A DNA stretch of 38,388 nt from a candidate division WOR-3 bacterium (GTDB lineage: Bacteria; Hydrothermota; Tepidihabitantia; Tepidihabitantales; Tepidihabitantaceae): contig VGIR01000023.1 in assembly GCA_016867815.1 (NCBI GenBank), forward strand, positions 1 to 38,388. The letters are read 5' to 3'. The position numbers and the translations under genes were made by a program. This document shows, in pieces, positions 1-8,256 of this stretch. The notes beneath the pieces were generated by a model, which worked only from the letters and a program-made list of their open reading frames with translations, searched no databases and was not told the origin of the DNA. How positions within the stretch are numbered: position 1 is the first letter of the stretch; each line of letters starts with the position of its first letter.

Positions 1-218
1 TCTACCAGAGGGCGGGGGGGAGAGCCTACCGGAGAGCTGGGGGAAGCATCCCCCCAGGGGAGGAGTGGATAGCCCTCGTATTGCCCCCGTATGGCTTTTA
101 CCGCAATTCTGGATTCGACATCCATCGGCATTGGGGTACTGCTGTATTCCGCCCGGAGTCAAGTCGAGAGCCGCAGCCGTTGTCCGGTTCGGCAGGCGGT
201 AGGAAACTCGTACAGGGC

Positions 219-506
219 CAGATGTCCTCCCAGATGCCGGAGGAGATGCCCTCCCAGATGCTGGGGGACATCCTCTCCCAGATGCCCGGGGAGATTCGGG
301 CAGAGCTCCCCTCCGAGATGCTCAGGGAGATGCCCACCGGGATACGGAGAGAGAACCCCGGCCAGTGCCGGGGCCGGATTCTCAGGGAGATCCCCTCCCG
401 GATGCGGAGAGATAAGCCCGGGCAGTAGCTGGGAGATGGGCCGGCAGAGTAGCCGGGAGATGAGCCCAGGGATAGGCCCGGAGAGCTACCCTCCCGGTAT
501 AGGGGT
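219..506. repeat. Degenerate 24-nt (2 x 12) minisatellite
   Basis: Twelve consecutive 24-nt units can be laid out from 219 to 506, each made of two 12-nt half-units close to GAGATGCCCTCC. The first units are best conserved and later ones drift. Because the period is divisible by three, all frames stay open and give spurious proteins rich in SQMPxEMP or RCPPRC. No start with a ribosome binding site is seen, so I treat it as a repeat and not a gene. The GC-rich text before 80 looks similar in composition, so the array may extend past the window edge. Confidence 0.75.
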
Positions 507-575
507 ATTCGTCGCTGCTCGCAGCTAAGGCGCCCACGGATGGGCAGCTTGCACGATTCCCGGGCTTGATTGCCA

Positions 576-593
576 TTCTACAGCGCTGTAGAA
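576..593. promoter_or_regulatory. Perfect 18-nt palindrome, probable operator
   Basis: TTCTACAGCGCTGTAGAA is a perfect inverted repeat ending 10 nt before the ATG of the broken XRE regulator at 604. Size, symmetry and position fit an autoregulatory operator for that HTH protein. The function is inferred. Confidence 0.5.
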
Positions 594-603
594 TTTGCCT
601 CAG

Positions 604-720
604 ATGAAGAGGTCGCCGGACACGTTCATTTTCACGTCGGAACTGGGCTCCAGGCTTCGGGATTTGCGGCTGAAGGCGGGCCTGACACAGATGGAGTTGG
701 CCCGGGCTATGGGCTGTGTT
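604..720 (+). pseudogene. Truncated XRE-family HTH regulator
   Basis: From ATG 604 the frame gives about 36 residues ending in a recognisable XRE helix-turn-helix core (SRLRDLRLKAGLTQMELA followed by RAMG). Similarity stops where recognition helix 3 and the rest of the domain should continue. The frame runs on through repeat-derived text and overlaps the start of sucC, so it is not a working gene. Small XRE proteins of this kind usually pair with a toxin or nuclease; no partner is visible here. I read it as the remnant of a module eroded or replaced by repeat insertion. Confidence 0.55.
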
Positions 721-775
721 GGAATGCGAGGTGCGGACGCCGAGACCGAAGCGGTAGGCGCGCCCACGGCCGGAT

Positions 776-905
776 TCTGCCACGAAGACACCAGGACACA
801 GGAAGGGGCGAGGATCTCGGGGATGTCGGCCACAGCTGAACACGAATGGCCGGGCAGTTTTTCCGGGAAGGCGAGTCTGTGTTCATCAGTGTCCATCTGT
901 GGTTA
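776..905. repeat. Dispersed CACAGATGAACACAGA-type repeat debris
   Basis: Read on the - strand this stretch carries ACCACAGATGGACACTGATG continuing into AACACAGACT, then TTCGTGTTCAGCTGTGG and GTGTCCTGGTGTCTTCGTGG. These near-repeats of CACAGATG/AACACAGA and GTGTCTTCGTGG are a recurrent intergenic text style in metagenome-derived genomes. Weaker relatives occur at 8101-8220 and 15860-15935. No gene is seen inside. Confidence 0.5.
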
Positions 906-957
906 CTCCTTTGGTGTCATGGTGGCCCAAGCTCGGGTCTTTGGCCCGACCGGTTGC

Positions 958-985
958 TTGACTCTCCGTCTGTTCCTGATAGAGT
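958..985 (+). promoter_or_regulatory. sucC promoter (leaderless type)
   Basis: -35 TTGACT 958-963, 16-nt spacer, -10 TAGAGT 980-985, then 9 nt to the ATG at 995. No Shine-Dalgarno is possible in that space, so a leaderless mRNA is expected. Confidence 0.6.
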
Positions 986-994
986 CTCGCACCT

Positions 995-2134
995 ATGAAA
1001 ATCCACGAGTATCAGGCTAAAGAGGTATTTGCAGCATTCGGGATTCCGGTTCCCCGAGAACGGGTGGCGGCGAGGTCAGACGAGGCAGCGTCGCTGGCCC
1101 GTGAGTTGGGAATGCCGGTGGTGATAAAGGCGCAGGTGCTGGTCGGCGGCCGCGGCAAAGCGGGCGGTGTGAAGAAGGTGGAGAGCCACGACCAGGTCGA
1201 ATCGGTTGCCGGCAGCATCATCGGGATGGACATCAAGGGACTCCGGGTCAACAAGGTGCTCGTCTCGGAGTGCGTGGACATCAGGAGCGAGGCGTACGTC
1301 GGCATAGTTGTCGACCGCGCGACCCGCGCGCCGGTGCTGATGGCGTCGGCGGCCGGCGGGGTGGAGATCGAAGAGGTGGCCAAGGCGACGCCGGAGAAGA
1401 TTCTGAAGACCGCCATCGACCCGGCTGCGGGGCTGCTCGGTTTCCAGGCCCGGAACATCGGCATGGCCCTGTACGGCGACGCGAAGCTGGCACGCGAGTT
1501 CGCCGGTATCGCCCAGAAGCTCTACCGCATCTTCGTGCAGAAGGACTGCTCGCTCATCGAGATCAACCCGCTGGTGAAGCTCGGGTCCGGTTCGTTGCTC
1601 GCGCTGGACGCGAAGATCAACTTCGACGACAATGCGGACTTCCGGCACAAGGAGTGGGAGGAGATGCGCGACCTGTCGGCCGAGGAGCCGACCGAGGTAG
1701 AGGCCAAGGCCGCGGGTCTGACGTACATCAAGCTGGCGGGCAACGTCGGCTGCGTGGTGAACGGGGCCGGGCTGGCGATGGCGACGATGGACCTGATCAA
1801 GCGCTACGGCGGGGAGCCGGCCAATTTCCTCGACGTGGGCGGCTCGTCCTCGCCGGAGAAGATGGTGACGGCGATGCGTATCATCCTCTCCGACCCGAAC
1901 GTGAAGGCCATCCTTATCAACATCTTCGGTGGTATCACCCGCTGCGACGATATCGCCACCGGGCTTCTGCAGGCGCAGAAGCAGGCCGACATCAGGGTGC
2001 CGTTGGTGGCGCGGCTGACAGGGACCAACGCCGAGAAGGCGCGCGAGATACTGAAAGGCAGTGCGGTGACCCCGGCCGATTCGATGGCCGATGCGGTCAA
2101 GAAGGCGGTTGCTCTCGCCGGAGGTGCGAAGTGA
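995..2134 (+). CDS. sucC: Succinyl-CoA synthetase (ADP-forming) beta subunit
   Basis: 379 residues, the normal length for SucC. It opens with the typical [20 protein letters not shown] followed by an ATP-grasp fold ([17 protein letters not shown] near 44-58) and ends with the Rossmann-like ligase part ([13 protein letters not shown] near 308-320). With SucD it interconverts succinyl-CoA, ADP and phosphate with succinate, CoA and ATP in the cytoplasm. The ATG at 995 is set by homology and lies 9 nt after a -10 box. It overlaps sucD by 4 nt (GTGA). The kor operon converges on this pair, so the two together can run the 2-oxoglutarate to succinate segment in either direction. Confidence 0.96.
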   Translation: MKIHEYQAKEVFAAFGIPVPRERVAARSDEAASLARELGMPVVIKAQVLVGGRGKAGGVKKVESHDQVESVAGSIIGMDIKGLRVNKVLVSECVDIRSEAYVGIVVDRATRAPVLMASAAGGVEIEEVAKATPEKILKTAIDPAAGLLGFQARNIGMALYGDAKLAREFAGIAQKLYRIFVQKDCSLIEINPLVKLGSGSLLALDAKINFDDNADFRHKEWEEMRDLSAEEPTEVEAKAAGLTYIKLAGNVGCVVNGAGLAMATMDLIKRYGGEPANFLDVGGSSSPEKMVTAMRIILSDPNVKAILINIFGGITRCDDIATGLLQAQKQADIRVPLVARLTGTNAEKAREILKGSAVTPADSMADAVKKAVALAGGAK

Positions 2135-2991
2135 GTATCATTGTCGACAAGAACACGCGACTGATTGTGCAGGGGATTACCGGTCGCGACGGCGCGTTCC
2201 ACGCCAAGGCGATGAAGGAGTACGGTACGCAGGTTGTCGGCGGAGTGACCCCGGGCAAGGGTGGCCAGACGGTCGAGGGACTGCCGGTGTTCGACTCGGT
2301 TGAGGACGCGGTGAGGAAGACGGCCGCGAACGCGTCCATCATCTTCGTGCCGGCGTCCTTTGCCACCGACGCGATGTACGAGTGCATCGCCTCCGGCCTC
2401 GACCTCGTGGTTTGTATCAGCGAGGGCGTGCCGACGATGGACATGGTGAAGGTGCTCGACTACGCCAAGGGCGCGAAGACGCGGATACTCGGGCCGAACT
2501 GCCCGGGTGTGATATCGCCGGGAAAGGCCAAGGTCGGCATCATGCCCGCGGCCAGCTTCAAGCCGGGCTGCGTGGGCGTGGTTTCGCGGTCAGGAACGCT
2601 GACCTACGAGATGGCGGCCCAGACCGCCGAGTTCGGCCAGTCAACCGTGGTTGGCATCGGCGGCGATCCGGTCATCGGTACCAACTTCATCGACTGTCTC
2701 CGGATGTTCAACGACGACCTTGAGACCAAGGCGATAGTGGTGGTCGGGGAGATCGGCGGCACCGACGAGGAGAAGGCGGCCGAATTCGTCCGGCAGCATG
2801 TGAAGAAGCCCGTCCTCGGGTTCATCGCCGGCCAGACCGCTCCGCCGGGGAAGCGGATGGGGCATGCCGGGGCAATCATCTCCGGTGGGTCCGGGACAGC
2901 GCCCGAGAAGATCAAGGCGTTTGAGGCCGCCGGCATCACGGTTGTCCACGAACCTCAGGAGATCGGGCCGAAGCTGAAAGAGCGCCTGTAG
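2131..2991 (+). CDS. sucD: Succinyl-CoA synthetase (ADP-forming) alpha subunit
   Basis: 286 residues. GTG start at 2131 overlapping the sucC stop, with GGAGGT at 2120-2125 as ribosome binding site. It shows the CoA-binding Rossmann start ([18 protein letters not shown]), the GGVTPGKGG loop, and the active-site His in [14 protein letters not shown] near 247, which is phosphorylated during catalysis. Partner of SucC in an alpha/beta enzyme. The frame is open far upstream inside sucC, but only the part from 2131 is SucD-like. Confidence 0.96.
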   Translation: MSIIVDKNTRLIVQGITGRDGAFHAKAMKEYGTQVVGGVTPGKGGQTVEGLPVFDSVEDAVRKTAANASIIFVPASFATDAMYECIASGLDLVVCISEGVPTMDMVKVLDYAKGAKTRILGPNCPGVISPGKAKVGIMPAASFKPGCVGVVSRSGTLTYEMAAQTAEFGQSTVVGIGGDPVIGTNFIDCLRMFNDDLETKAIVVVGEIGGTDEEKAAEFVRQHVKKPVLGFIAGQTAPPGKRMGHAGAIISGGSGTAPEKIKAFEAAGITVVHEPQEIGPKLKERL

Positions 2992-3017
2992 GCTTCGCAG
3001 CTCTGCGCTTCATGCAT

Positions 3018-3043
3018 GACGCCGGACGCCCGAGTCCGGCGTC
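3018..3043. terminator. Hairpin between convergent sucCD and korDABC
   Basis: Perfect 10-bp stem GACGCCGGAC / GTCCGGCGTC with loop GCCCGA, followed on the + strand by TTGCGTTT. It lies 27 nt after the sucD stop and before the korC stop on the opposite strand; it probably terminates sucCD and may serve both directions. Confidence 0.7.
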
Positions 3044-3075
3044 TTGCGTTTGGCGTCAGGCGTGACGCGTTGTGG

Positions 3076-3621
3076 CTACTTGGACGCAGCGAGCTTCTGC
3101 TCGCCGATGGTGAAGCCCTGTTCCAGGGCGTCGATGTTCTTCTGGAGCAGGCGGTCGGGAACTGTGCCGGGGATGGCGTCGAGCAGGGCCTGTTTCGGCA
3201 CCATCTTCGTGATGGCGACGATGAAGCCGATCATCACAAAGTTGGCATAAAGGCGGTTGCCGAGCTTCTCCGCGATGCGGGTAGCGGGGATGGCGTACTG
3301 CTTGATGTTGCCGCGCACCGGGTGCGGTTTCACCAGGTCTTCCTCGAGGAGCAGGATGCCGTCGTCTTTCAGTTCCGGCTCGAACTTCTCGTACGCCTCC
3401 TGCGACATGGCGATGACTATGTCCGGTACGGTCAGGTACGGGTAGAGAATCTCGGTCTCGGATACCACCAACTGGGCCGAGCAGGCGCCGCCGCGCGCCT
3501 CGGGGCCGAAGCTCTGAGTCAGGGTGGCGCTCTTGTTGTCATTTAGCGCGGCCGCCTTGCCGAGGATCATGCCGATGCGGATAATGCCCTGTCCGCCGAA
3601 GCCGGAAACCTTGATCTCCAT
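3076..3621 (-). CDS. korC: 2-oxoacid:ferredoxin oxidoreductase gamma subunit
   Basis: 181 residues, typical for the gamma domain of 2-oxoglutarate/pyruvate ferredoxin oxidoreductases (MEIKVSGFGGQGIIRIGMIL at the start, then QSFGPEARGGACSAQLVVS near 37-55). It forms part of the KorABCD complex that oxidatively decarboxylates 2-oxoglutarate to succinyl-CoA with ferredoxin, or runs in reverse. Last gene of the operon; its ATG is 2 nt after the korB stop. The assignment to 2-oxoglutarate over other 2-oxoacids rests on the four-subunit layout and the adjacent sucCD. Confidence 0.92.
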   Translation of the reverse strand: MEIKVSGFGGQGIIRIGMILGKAAALNDNKSATLTQSFGPEARGGACSAQLVVSETEILYPYLTVPDIVIAMSQEAYEKFEPELKDDGILLLEEDLVKPHPVRGNIKQYAIPATRIAEKLGNRLYANFVMIGFIVAITKMVPKQALLDAIPGTVPDRLLQKNIDALEQGFTIGEQKLAASK

Positions 3622-3623
3622 GG

Positions 3624-4568
3624 TTACTTGGGCTTTGGGACACGATCCGAATCGTGGGACGATTCGGTCATGTCCCGCGCCGGGTCCATCGGGCCGACGT
3701 AGGGCACGAACTTCGCGCCGAGCGTCTTCTTCATCTGGGCGTCCATCGCGTCGAGAAAGGTCGGCTCGTCTCTCTGTACGAACTTGCCAACGATGATGTC
3801 CTGCTGGAACTTGATGTCACACTCGCGCGTGCTCGCGAAGTTCTTGGTTATGGAGTGGTCATGGTAGAACTTCATCAGGTCGAGGCCGGACCCGAGCCGG
3901 TTGCGCCGGCCGTAGACGGTCGGGCACGGGGAGATGACTTCAATGAACGAGAAGCCGCGGTGGAGCAGGGCCTCCTTGATGGCTATCGTCAACTGGCGGA
4001 CGTGGAGCGCGGTCCAGCGGGCGACATAGGTCGCACCGCACGAGTCCACCAGGAACGGAAAGTTGAACGGCCGCTCGAAGGCGCCGTAGGGCGCCGTGGT
4101 GGCAGACGCACCCTGGGGCGTGGACGGTGCGGCCTGCCCGCCGGTCATGGCGTAGTTGAAGTTGTTCACGCAGATGACGGTCATGTCCATGTTGCGGCGG
4201 GCGGCATGGATGAGGTGGTTGCCGCCGATGGATACGAGGTCGCCGTCGCCCGAGATAACGCACACCTTGAGGCGCGGGCTGGCTACCTTGAGGCCGGTCG
4301 CATAGGGCAGGGCGCGGCCGTGGGTAGTATGGAAGGAGTCGTACTTCAGATAGCCGGCAGCACGTCCGGTACAACCGATGCCGGAGACTACTACGATGTC
4401 TTCGCGCGGGATGGCGCTTTCCTGCGCCGCGGCGATGAACGCGGTCAGGCAGGTGCCAAGGCCGCAGGTTGAGCACCAGATGTGGGGCATCCGGTCCATG
4501 CGGAGGAAACCCTCCATCGGGTGGGAGTCGGTGGTGCCGCGCTTGCCGAGCAGTTGGTTAGGATTCAT
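3624..4568 (-). CDS. korB: 2-oxoacid:ferredoxin oxidoreductase beta subunit (TPP-binding)
   Basis: 314 residues from ATG 4568. It carries the thiamine-diphosphate/Mg motif GDGDLVSIGGNHLIHAARR with a downstream NNFNYAMTGGQAAPSTPQGA loop, and an N-terminal cysteine cluster CSTCGLGTC near 32-40, where many relatives have CPGCG. The frame stays open to 4736, but the extra 56 codons run through heptamer repeats and korA, so I start at MNPNQLLG. A 73-nt repeat-filled gap separates it from korA, unlike the tight joints elsewhere in this operon. Confidence 0.93.
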   Translation of the reverse strand: MNPNQLLGKRGTTDSHPMEGFLRMDRMPHIWCSTCGLGTCLTAFIAAAQESAIPREDIVVVSGIGCTGRAAGYLKYDSFHTTHGRALPYATGLKVASPRLKVCVISGDGDLVSIGGNHLIHAARRNMDMTVICVNNFNYAMTGGQAAPSTPQGASATTAPYGAFERPFNFPFLVDSCGATYVARWTALHVRQLTIAIKEALLHRGFSFIEVISPCPTVYGRRNRLGSGLDLMKFYHDHSITKNFASTRECDIKFQQDIIVGKFVQRDEPTFLDAMDAQMKKTLGAKFVPYVGPMDPARDMTESSHDSDRVPKPK

Positions 4569-4580
4569 ACAGGAAAGCCC

Positions 4581-4647
4581 GAATGACGAAGCTCGAATGA
4601 CGAATGCGAGGATTCGGACTTCGGACTTCGAGCTTCGGACTTCATCT
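4581..4647. repeat. Degenerate heptamer tandem repeats between korA and korB
   Basis: Four 7-nt units near GAATGAC (4581-4608) are followed by five near TTCGGAC (4613-4647), in strict 7-nt phase within each run. The second run overlaps the korA stop codon. They explain the false upstream extension of korB. Confidence 0.75.
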
Positions 4648-5802
4648 TGCCCCTTCCAGGATGGCTTTGAGGATGTCGTTGGGGTCGTGGACCCAGCCGC
4701 CGCAGTGGGGCACCAGCAGGGACTTGCACTGACCATTCGCCGCCCGTTCCATCTCGCGGAACATCTGGCCCATGTTGATCTCCGGCATCACCAGGCTCTT
4801 CACCTTGCCGGCCAGTTCGCGGATCCTCTTCTCCGGGAACGGCCAGACCGTGATGAGCCGCAGGAATCCGACCCTGATGCCCTGCTTGCGGGCATCGGTG
4901 ATCGCCTTGGTCGCCACGCGCGCGCTGATGCCGTAGGCGACGACCACGACGTCCGCGCCCTCCACCTGTTCTTCTTTGACGATCATCAAGTCGTCAAGGT
5001 TGTTGCGAATCTTGTCCACCAGCCGTGACACGCAGACGCGCTGGGTATCGGCGTTGATGATGGGGTAGCCGCGCTGGTCGTGGGTCAGTCCCGTGACGTG
5101 GACGCGGTGGTCATCACCGGCGCGAATCATTAGCGGCACGCCGTCCTTTTCGGGCGCATAGGGCAGATACTTGTCTTTGGGGCCGCGGTACCAGCGGCGG
5201 GGCCAAACCTCAATCGTGTCCGCCTCCGGTATCACGACCTTCTCCGTCATGTGGCCCACGCACTCGTCCATCATGAACATCACCGGGACGCGGTACTTCT
5301 CCGACAGGTTGAAGGCGGTGACGGTCAGGTCGAAGCATTCCTGCGGGGATGAGGGCGAGAGGGCGATGATCTCGTAGTCGCCGTGGGAACCCCAGCGGGC
5401 TTGCATCATGTCCTGCTGTCCGGTCAGGGTCGGCAGGCCGGTTGACGGGCCGCCCCGCTGGACGTTCACAACAACGCAGGGAGTCTCGGTCATTACGCCG
5501 AGGCCTATGTTCTCCACCATCAGTGAGAAGCCGGGGCCCGATGTCACGGTCATGGCCCGAGCGCCGCCCCAGGCTGCTCCGAGTACGGCGGCAATTGATG
5601 CCAGCTCATCTTCCATTTGTATGAAAGTGCCGCCGATCCTGGGGAACCGTTCAGCTAGGCGTTCCGCGACTTCGGTGGAGGGAGTTATCGGGTAGCCGGC
5701 GATGAACCGGCAGCCGGCGGCGATTGCGCCCTCAGCGCAGGCGTGGTCGCCGTCGAGGTAGTGGGCGCCGGTCAGAACCGGTCCGCGCTTCGGCTTGCTC
5801 AC
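4642..5802 (-). CDS. korA: 2-oxoacid:ferredoxin oxidoreductase alpha subunit
   Basis: 386 residues from the GTG at 5802, which overlaps the korD stop (GTGA). It begins with VLTGAHYLDGDHACAEGAIA and the YPITPSTEV motif near 40-48 typical of the pyrimidine-binding domain, followed by QMEDELASIAAVLGAAWGGA and the MTVTSGPGFSLM stretch. Together with KorB it forms the TPP site. Upstream in-frame sequence lies inside korD and has no KorA similarity. The C-terminal domain has the usual conserved INMGQM motif. Confidence 0.94.
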   Translation of the reverse strand: MSKPKRGPVLTGAHYLDGDHACAEGAIAAGCRFIAGYPITPSTEVAERLAERFPRIGGTFIQMEDELASIAAVLGAAWGGARAMTVTSGPGFSLMVENIGLGVMTETPCVVVNVQRGGPSTGLPTLTGQQDMMQARWGSHGDYEIIALSPSSPQECFDLTVTAFNLSEKYRVPVMFMMDECVGHMTEKVVIPEADTIEVWPRRWYRGPKDKYLPYAPEKDGVPLMIRAGDDHRVHVTGLTHDQRGYPIINADTQRVCVSRLVDKIRNNLDDLMIVKEEQVEGADVVVVAYGISARVATKAITDARKQGIRVGFLRLITVWPFPEKRIRELAGKVKSLVMPEINMGQMFREMERAANGQCKSLLVPHCGGWVHDPNDILKAILEGAR

Positions 5803-6077
5803 TTGGCCGCCTCGGTTTCCTGTTCGTCCAGCGTGTTCCAGATGGCGAACTCGGGACAGAGCGCTTCGCACAACCGGCAGTTCACGCACTTCTCCGGATG
5901 CGAGACAACCGGCGGGTGATAGCCCTTGCGGTTGTATTCGGTTGACATCTCGAGTACCTGGCGCGGGCAGTAGGCAATGCAGAATCCGCAACCCTTGCAG
6001 CGTTCGAAGATAACGTGGACGTTGCCGTGTGGGGCCTGCTTGCGTTCGGCGTCGAGTGGTTTGCGCCAGTACTTCAT
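5799..6077 (-). CDS. korD: Kor complex ferredoxin-type delta subunit
   Basis: 92 residues with two [4Fe-4S] motifs: CKGCGFCIAYCP near 27-38 and CVNCRLCEALCP near 63-74. It passes electrons from the TPP site to soluble ferredoxin. First gene of korDABC. Its ATG at 6077 is 17 nt from a consensus TATAAT -10, giving a leader of about 10 nt without a Shine-Dalgarno. The order delta-alpha-beta-gamma is usual for the four-subunit 2-oxoglutarate form. Confidence 0.93.
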   Translation of the reverse strand: MKYWRKPLDAERKQAPHGNVHVIFERCKGCGFCIAYCPRQVLEMSTEYNRKGYHPPVVSHPEKCVNCRLCEALCPEFAIWNTLDEQETEAAK

Positions 6078-6094
6078 CGTGGGTGAGGACGGGA

Positions 6095-6122
6095 ATTATA
6101 GGCCTTGGCTGCCGAGGGTCAA
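6095..6122 (-). promoter_or_regulatory. korDABC promoter
   Basis: On the - strand: -35 TTGACC (6122-6117), 16-nt spacer, perfect -10 TATAAT (6100-6095), then 17 nt to the korD ATG at 6077. The strongest -10 in the window. Confidence 0.7.
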
Positions 6123-6394
6123 GGGATTGTTGCCCCTATCCGGAGCCAGAACAAGGTTAACGCAATTGACTGGACACACGCTTCAGTTCAGGTAGTATTC
6201 AACCAGCAGCCGGGCCGCCGAGGGCGGCATCGCGGGCGGCGCGGATGCTCTGAAGCGCCGCAGTCCGCTCCAGGTCGCACTGGGCGTGGACACCGCCATC
6301 TTCGCCAACCCCGCGTTCCTAGCTGACAGAAACATAGTCCCTTAGACCGCCAGACCCGCAAAGAACCACGCCAGCGGCGCCTCCCCAGTTCGGT
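6123..6394. other. Intergenic region korD - dinB with possible gene remnant
   Basis: About 270 nt between the korD promoter and the dinB stop. One + strand frame ending with TAG at 6343-6345 reads ADALKRRSPLQVALGVDTAI then FANPAFLADRNIVP; it faintly resembles the start of a PIN-type protein (VDTxxFxNP) but has no start codon or ribosome binding site. I see no intact gene, RNA or clear terminator here. Confidence 0.3.
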
Positions 6395-7621
6395 CTAGTG
6401 GCCGACGGGTGTGGGTGCGCCGGGGCGCCAGGAGGGCGAAATGACGCGCGGGCTCGGAGTTCTTTCCTGGAGCCGGGCCCGGGCGACTGAGAACTCGCCG
6501 TACTTGTCATTAACCGCATCAAGGCTGTCGAAGAGCGAGCCGGAGCGGGAGTTCTCGAATGCCGTGGTCTGCTTCAGGTCGCGGACCAGGCCGGAGACGC
6601 TGATTCCCAGCAGCCGCACCAGTCGGGGCGGCTGGTAGAGTTCCTTGAAGAGCTTCATACCGACCTGGTGGATGCGCAGACCGTCGTCGATGTATTGCTT
6701 CAGGCTGTGCTGTTTGATGAAGGTCGAGAAGTCGGCGTAGCGGAGTACGAGCGAGACCGTACGGCCGGCGAAGCTGTCCTTTCGCAGGCGGCGGCCGACC
6801 TGTTCGGACAGTTGCAGCAGATGGCGCTGTATTTCGGTGAGGTCGCGCGTGTCCTTGTCGAGCGTGAATGAATGTCCCATCGACTTGGTGGCGGGCTCGT
6901 GGAAATAGGGGAGAACCGGGTTTTCATCCACGCCCTGACCCATGTGCTTCAGGTGTGAGCCGACGATGCCGAAGGCACCATTCAACTGCTTCTCCGGATA
7001 TCGCCCCAGTTCGCCGCAGGTTCTGATGCCGAGCCGGTTCAGTTTCTCCTGGGTCTTCGGGCCGATGCCGCACAGTTCCTGGACCGGCAGACTTTCCATC
7101 AGGGCCGCGACTTGAGACTGATTGACAATAGTCAGGCCGTCGGGTTTGTGCATCTCTCCGGAGAGCTTGGCTAATAGCTTGTTGGGGGCTATACCGATCG
7201 AGCAGGTCAGGCCGAAGTGCTCTTTGATGTAAGCCTTGATACTGCGGGCGATTACCTCCGGGCCGTGGAAAAGGTGCGCGGTCTGGGTTACGTCGAGGAA
7301 CGCCTCGTCAATCGAGAAGACCTCGACCAAGTCGGTGAAGGTGGCATAGAGTGCAAGAATCCGGGTCGAGGTATCAACGTACTTGGCCGGGTGGCCGGAG
7401 ACGAGGATGATTTCCGGACAGAATCTTTTCGCTTCGGGTATGGTCATCGCGGTCTTGACCCCGCGGCGCTTGGCTTCGTAGGATGCGGCGGCAATGACCG
7501 TGCGGCCGTCCGGGTCCCCGCACACGCCGATGGGCTTGCCGCGCAGGAACGGGAATGTCTGCTGTTCGACCGACGCGAAGAATGCGTCCATATCGACGTG
7601 CAGGATGATACGCTCGCGCAC
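6395..7621 (-). CDS. dinB: Y-family DNA polymerase IV
   Basis: 408 residues from the GTG at 7621. Catalytic acidic residues are visible in DMDAFFASVEQ near the N-terminus and in SIDEAFLD; the helix-hairpin-helix thumb (ELCGIGPKTQEKLNRLGI) and little-finger domain follow. It performs error-prone translesion synthesis. The frame also stays open to an ATG at 7675, but those 18 codons are heptamer repeat text, so I prefer GTG 7621, whose product starts directly at the family's ERIILHVDMD; neither start has a Shine-Dalgarno. It follows a DUF6504-like gene and lexA on the same strand, so it is likely LexA-controlled. Confidence 0.92.
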   Translation of the reverse strand: MRERIILHVDMDAFFASVEQQTFPFLRGKPIGVCGDPDGRTVIAAASYEAKRRGVKTAMTIPEAKRFCPEIILVSGHPAKYVDTSTRILALYATFTDLVEVFSIDEAFLDVTQTAHLFHGPEVIARSIKAYIKEHFGLTCSIGIAPNKLLAKLSGEMHKPDGLTIVNQSQVAALMESLPVQELCGIGPKTQEKLNRLGIRTCGELGRYPEKQLNGAFGIVGSHLKHMGQGVDENPVLPYFHEPATKSMGHSFTLDKDTRDLTEIQRHLLQLSEQVGRRLRKDSFAGRTVSLVLRYADFSTFIKQHSLKQYIDDGLRIHQVGMKLFKELYQPPRLVRLLGISVSGLVRDLKQTTAFENSRSGSLFDSLDAVNDKYGEFSVARARLQERTPSPRVISPSWRPGAPTPVGH

Positions 7622-7655
7622 GATTTCCGATTTCCGATTCTCGATTGCCGATTGA
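7621..7655. repeat. Heptamer tandem repeat at the dinB start
   Basis: Five 7-nt units: CGATTTC, CGATTTC, CGATTCT, CGATTGC, CGATTGA. It ends at the preferred dinB start codon and would encode an implausible N-terminal extension. Confidence 0.8.
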
Positions 7656-7688
7656 CCCAAGTTAGCCGTCGTCATAGGGGACAGCCAT

Positions 7689-7723
7689 TTTGACCTTTGA
7701 CTTTTGCCTTTTGACCTTTGACT
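7689..7723. repeat. Heptamer tandem repeat upstream of dinB
   Basis: Five 7-nt units: TTTGACC, TTTGACT, TTTGCCT, TTTGACC, TTTGACT. It abuts the stop codon of the DUF6504-like gene. The TTGAC content mimics -35 boxes but no -10 follows. Confidence 0.8.
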
Positions 7724-8092
7724 TCACTCCGCATACGTTCCGGTTATCGTCCAATCCAGCGCCTTGGCGTTGTATGAAAGTTCGAACACGCTCGCGCCGT
7801 CGGAAACCGTGAAATGGTACACCTCGGCCTGACCCTGGATTTCGCGCCAGACATAGGTAACGTCCTGGATCCGGTACTCCCGGTTGCGCCAGATGAACAT
7901 AACCGGCCGGAGCTTGTCGTGCGGGAACTTGGTGACAGTCCCCATACCGGGAGAGTCCCCATATATCGCGTAGACCTTTACATTCTCGCTGAGACGGTGA
8001 TGCGTCACCTCGGCCTCCTCCAGTTCAGTCTCTGCGACCGAGCTGTCTTCAGCCGGCCAGAGTGAAGTCTGGAACGCTGCTGACGTACTCAT
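7724..8092 (-). CDS. DUF6504-like small protein linked to dinB
   Basis: 122 residues with a good Shine-Dalgarno (TAAGGAG 8 nt or so before ATG 8092). The N-terminal 40 residues look unstructured. The rest (RPVMFIWRNREYRIQDVTYVW, WREIQ, VYHFTVSDGASVFELSYN) is beta-rich and aromatic, resembling the short DUF6504-type domain found next to Y-family polymerases and DnaE2 in other phyla. That resemblance is from memory and moderate. It sits between lexA (164 nt upstream) and dinB, so a role in translesion synthesis is the natural guess. No catalytic motif is visible. Confidence 0.7.
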   Translation of the reverse strand: MSTSAAFQTSLWPAEDSSVAETELEEAEVTHHRLSENVKVYAIYGDSPGMGTVTKFPHDKLRPVMFIWRNREYRIQDVTYVWREIQGQAEVYHFTVSDGASVFELSYNAKALDWTITGTYAE

Positions 8093-8256
8093 TGTTTCTC
8101 CTTAAAGCCTGAATTCAGAGATAGAGAGCCACGGAAGCACGCACTGTCCGACAGGGGCCGTTGAGGCCAATCCGAATGAAACGAACCGTCGAGACTCTGT
8201 ATTCTTCTGTTTAGTGTCTTTTGTGGCCTTCATGTCGGTTTCCGGGTTCTAATCCG
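8093..8256. other. lexA - DUF6504-like spacer
   Basis: 164 nt with eroded copies of the dispersed repeat style (on the - strand GGCCACAAAAGACACTAAAC and CTTCCGTGGCTCTC). No promoter matching the local grammar and no second copy of the lexA palindrome is visible, so the downstream genes may depend on read-through from lexA. Confidence 0.4.

Noticed and set aside
91-528. Arg/Cys/Pro-rich proteins from the minisatellite
   Set aside because: Open frames result from a 12/24-nt period divisible by three; no start signals.
1270-2991. 573-residue frame spanning sucC and sucD
   Set aside because: Only the part from 2131 is SucD; the front is sucC read out of frame.
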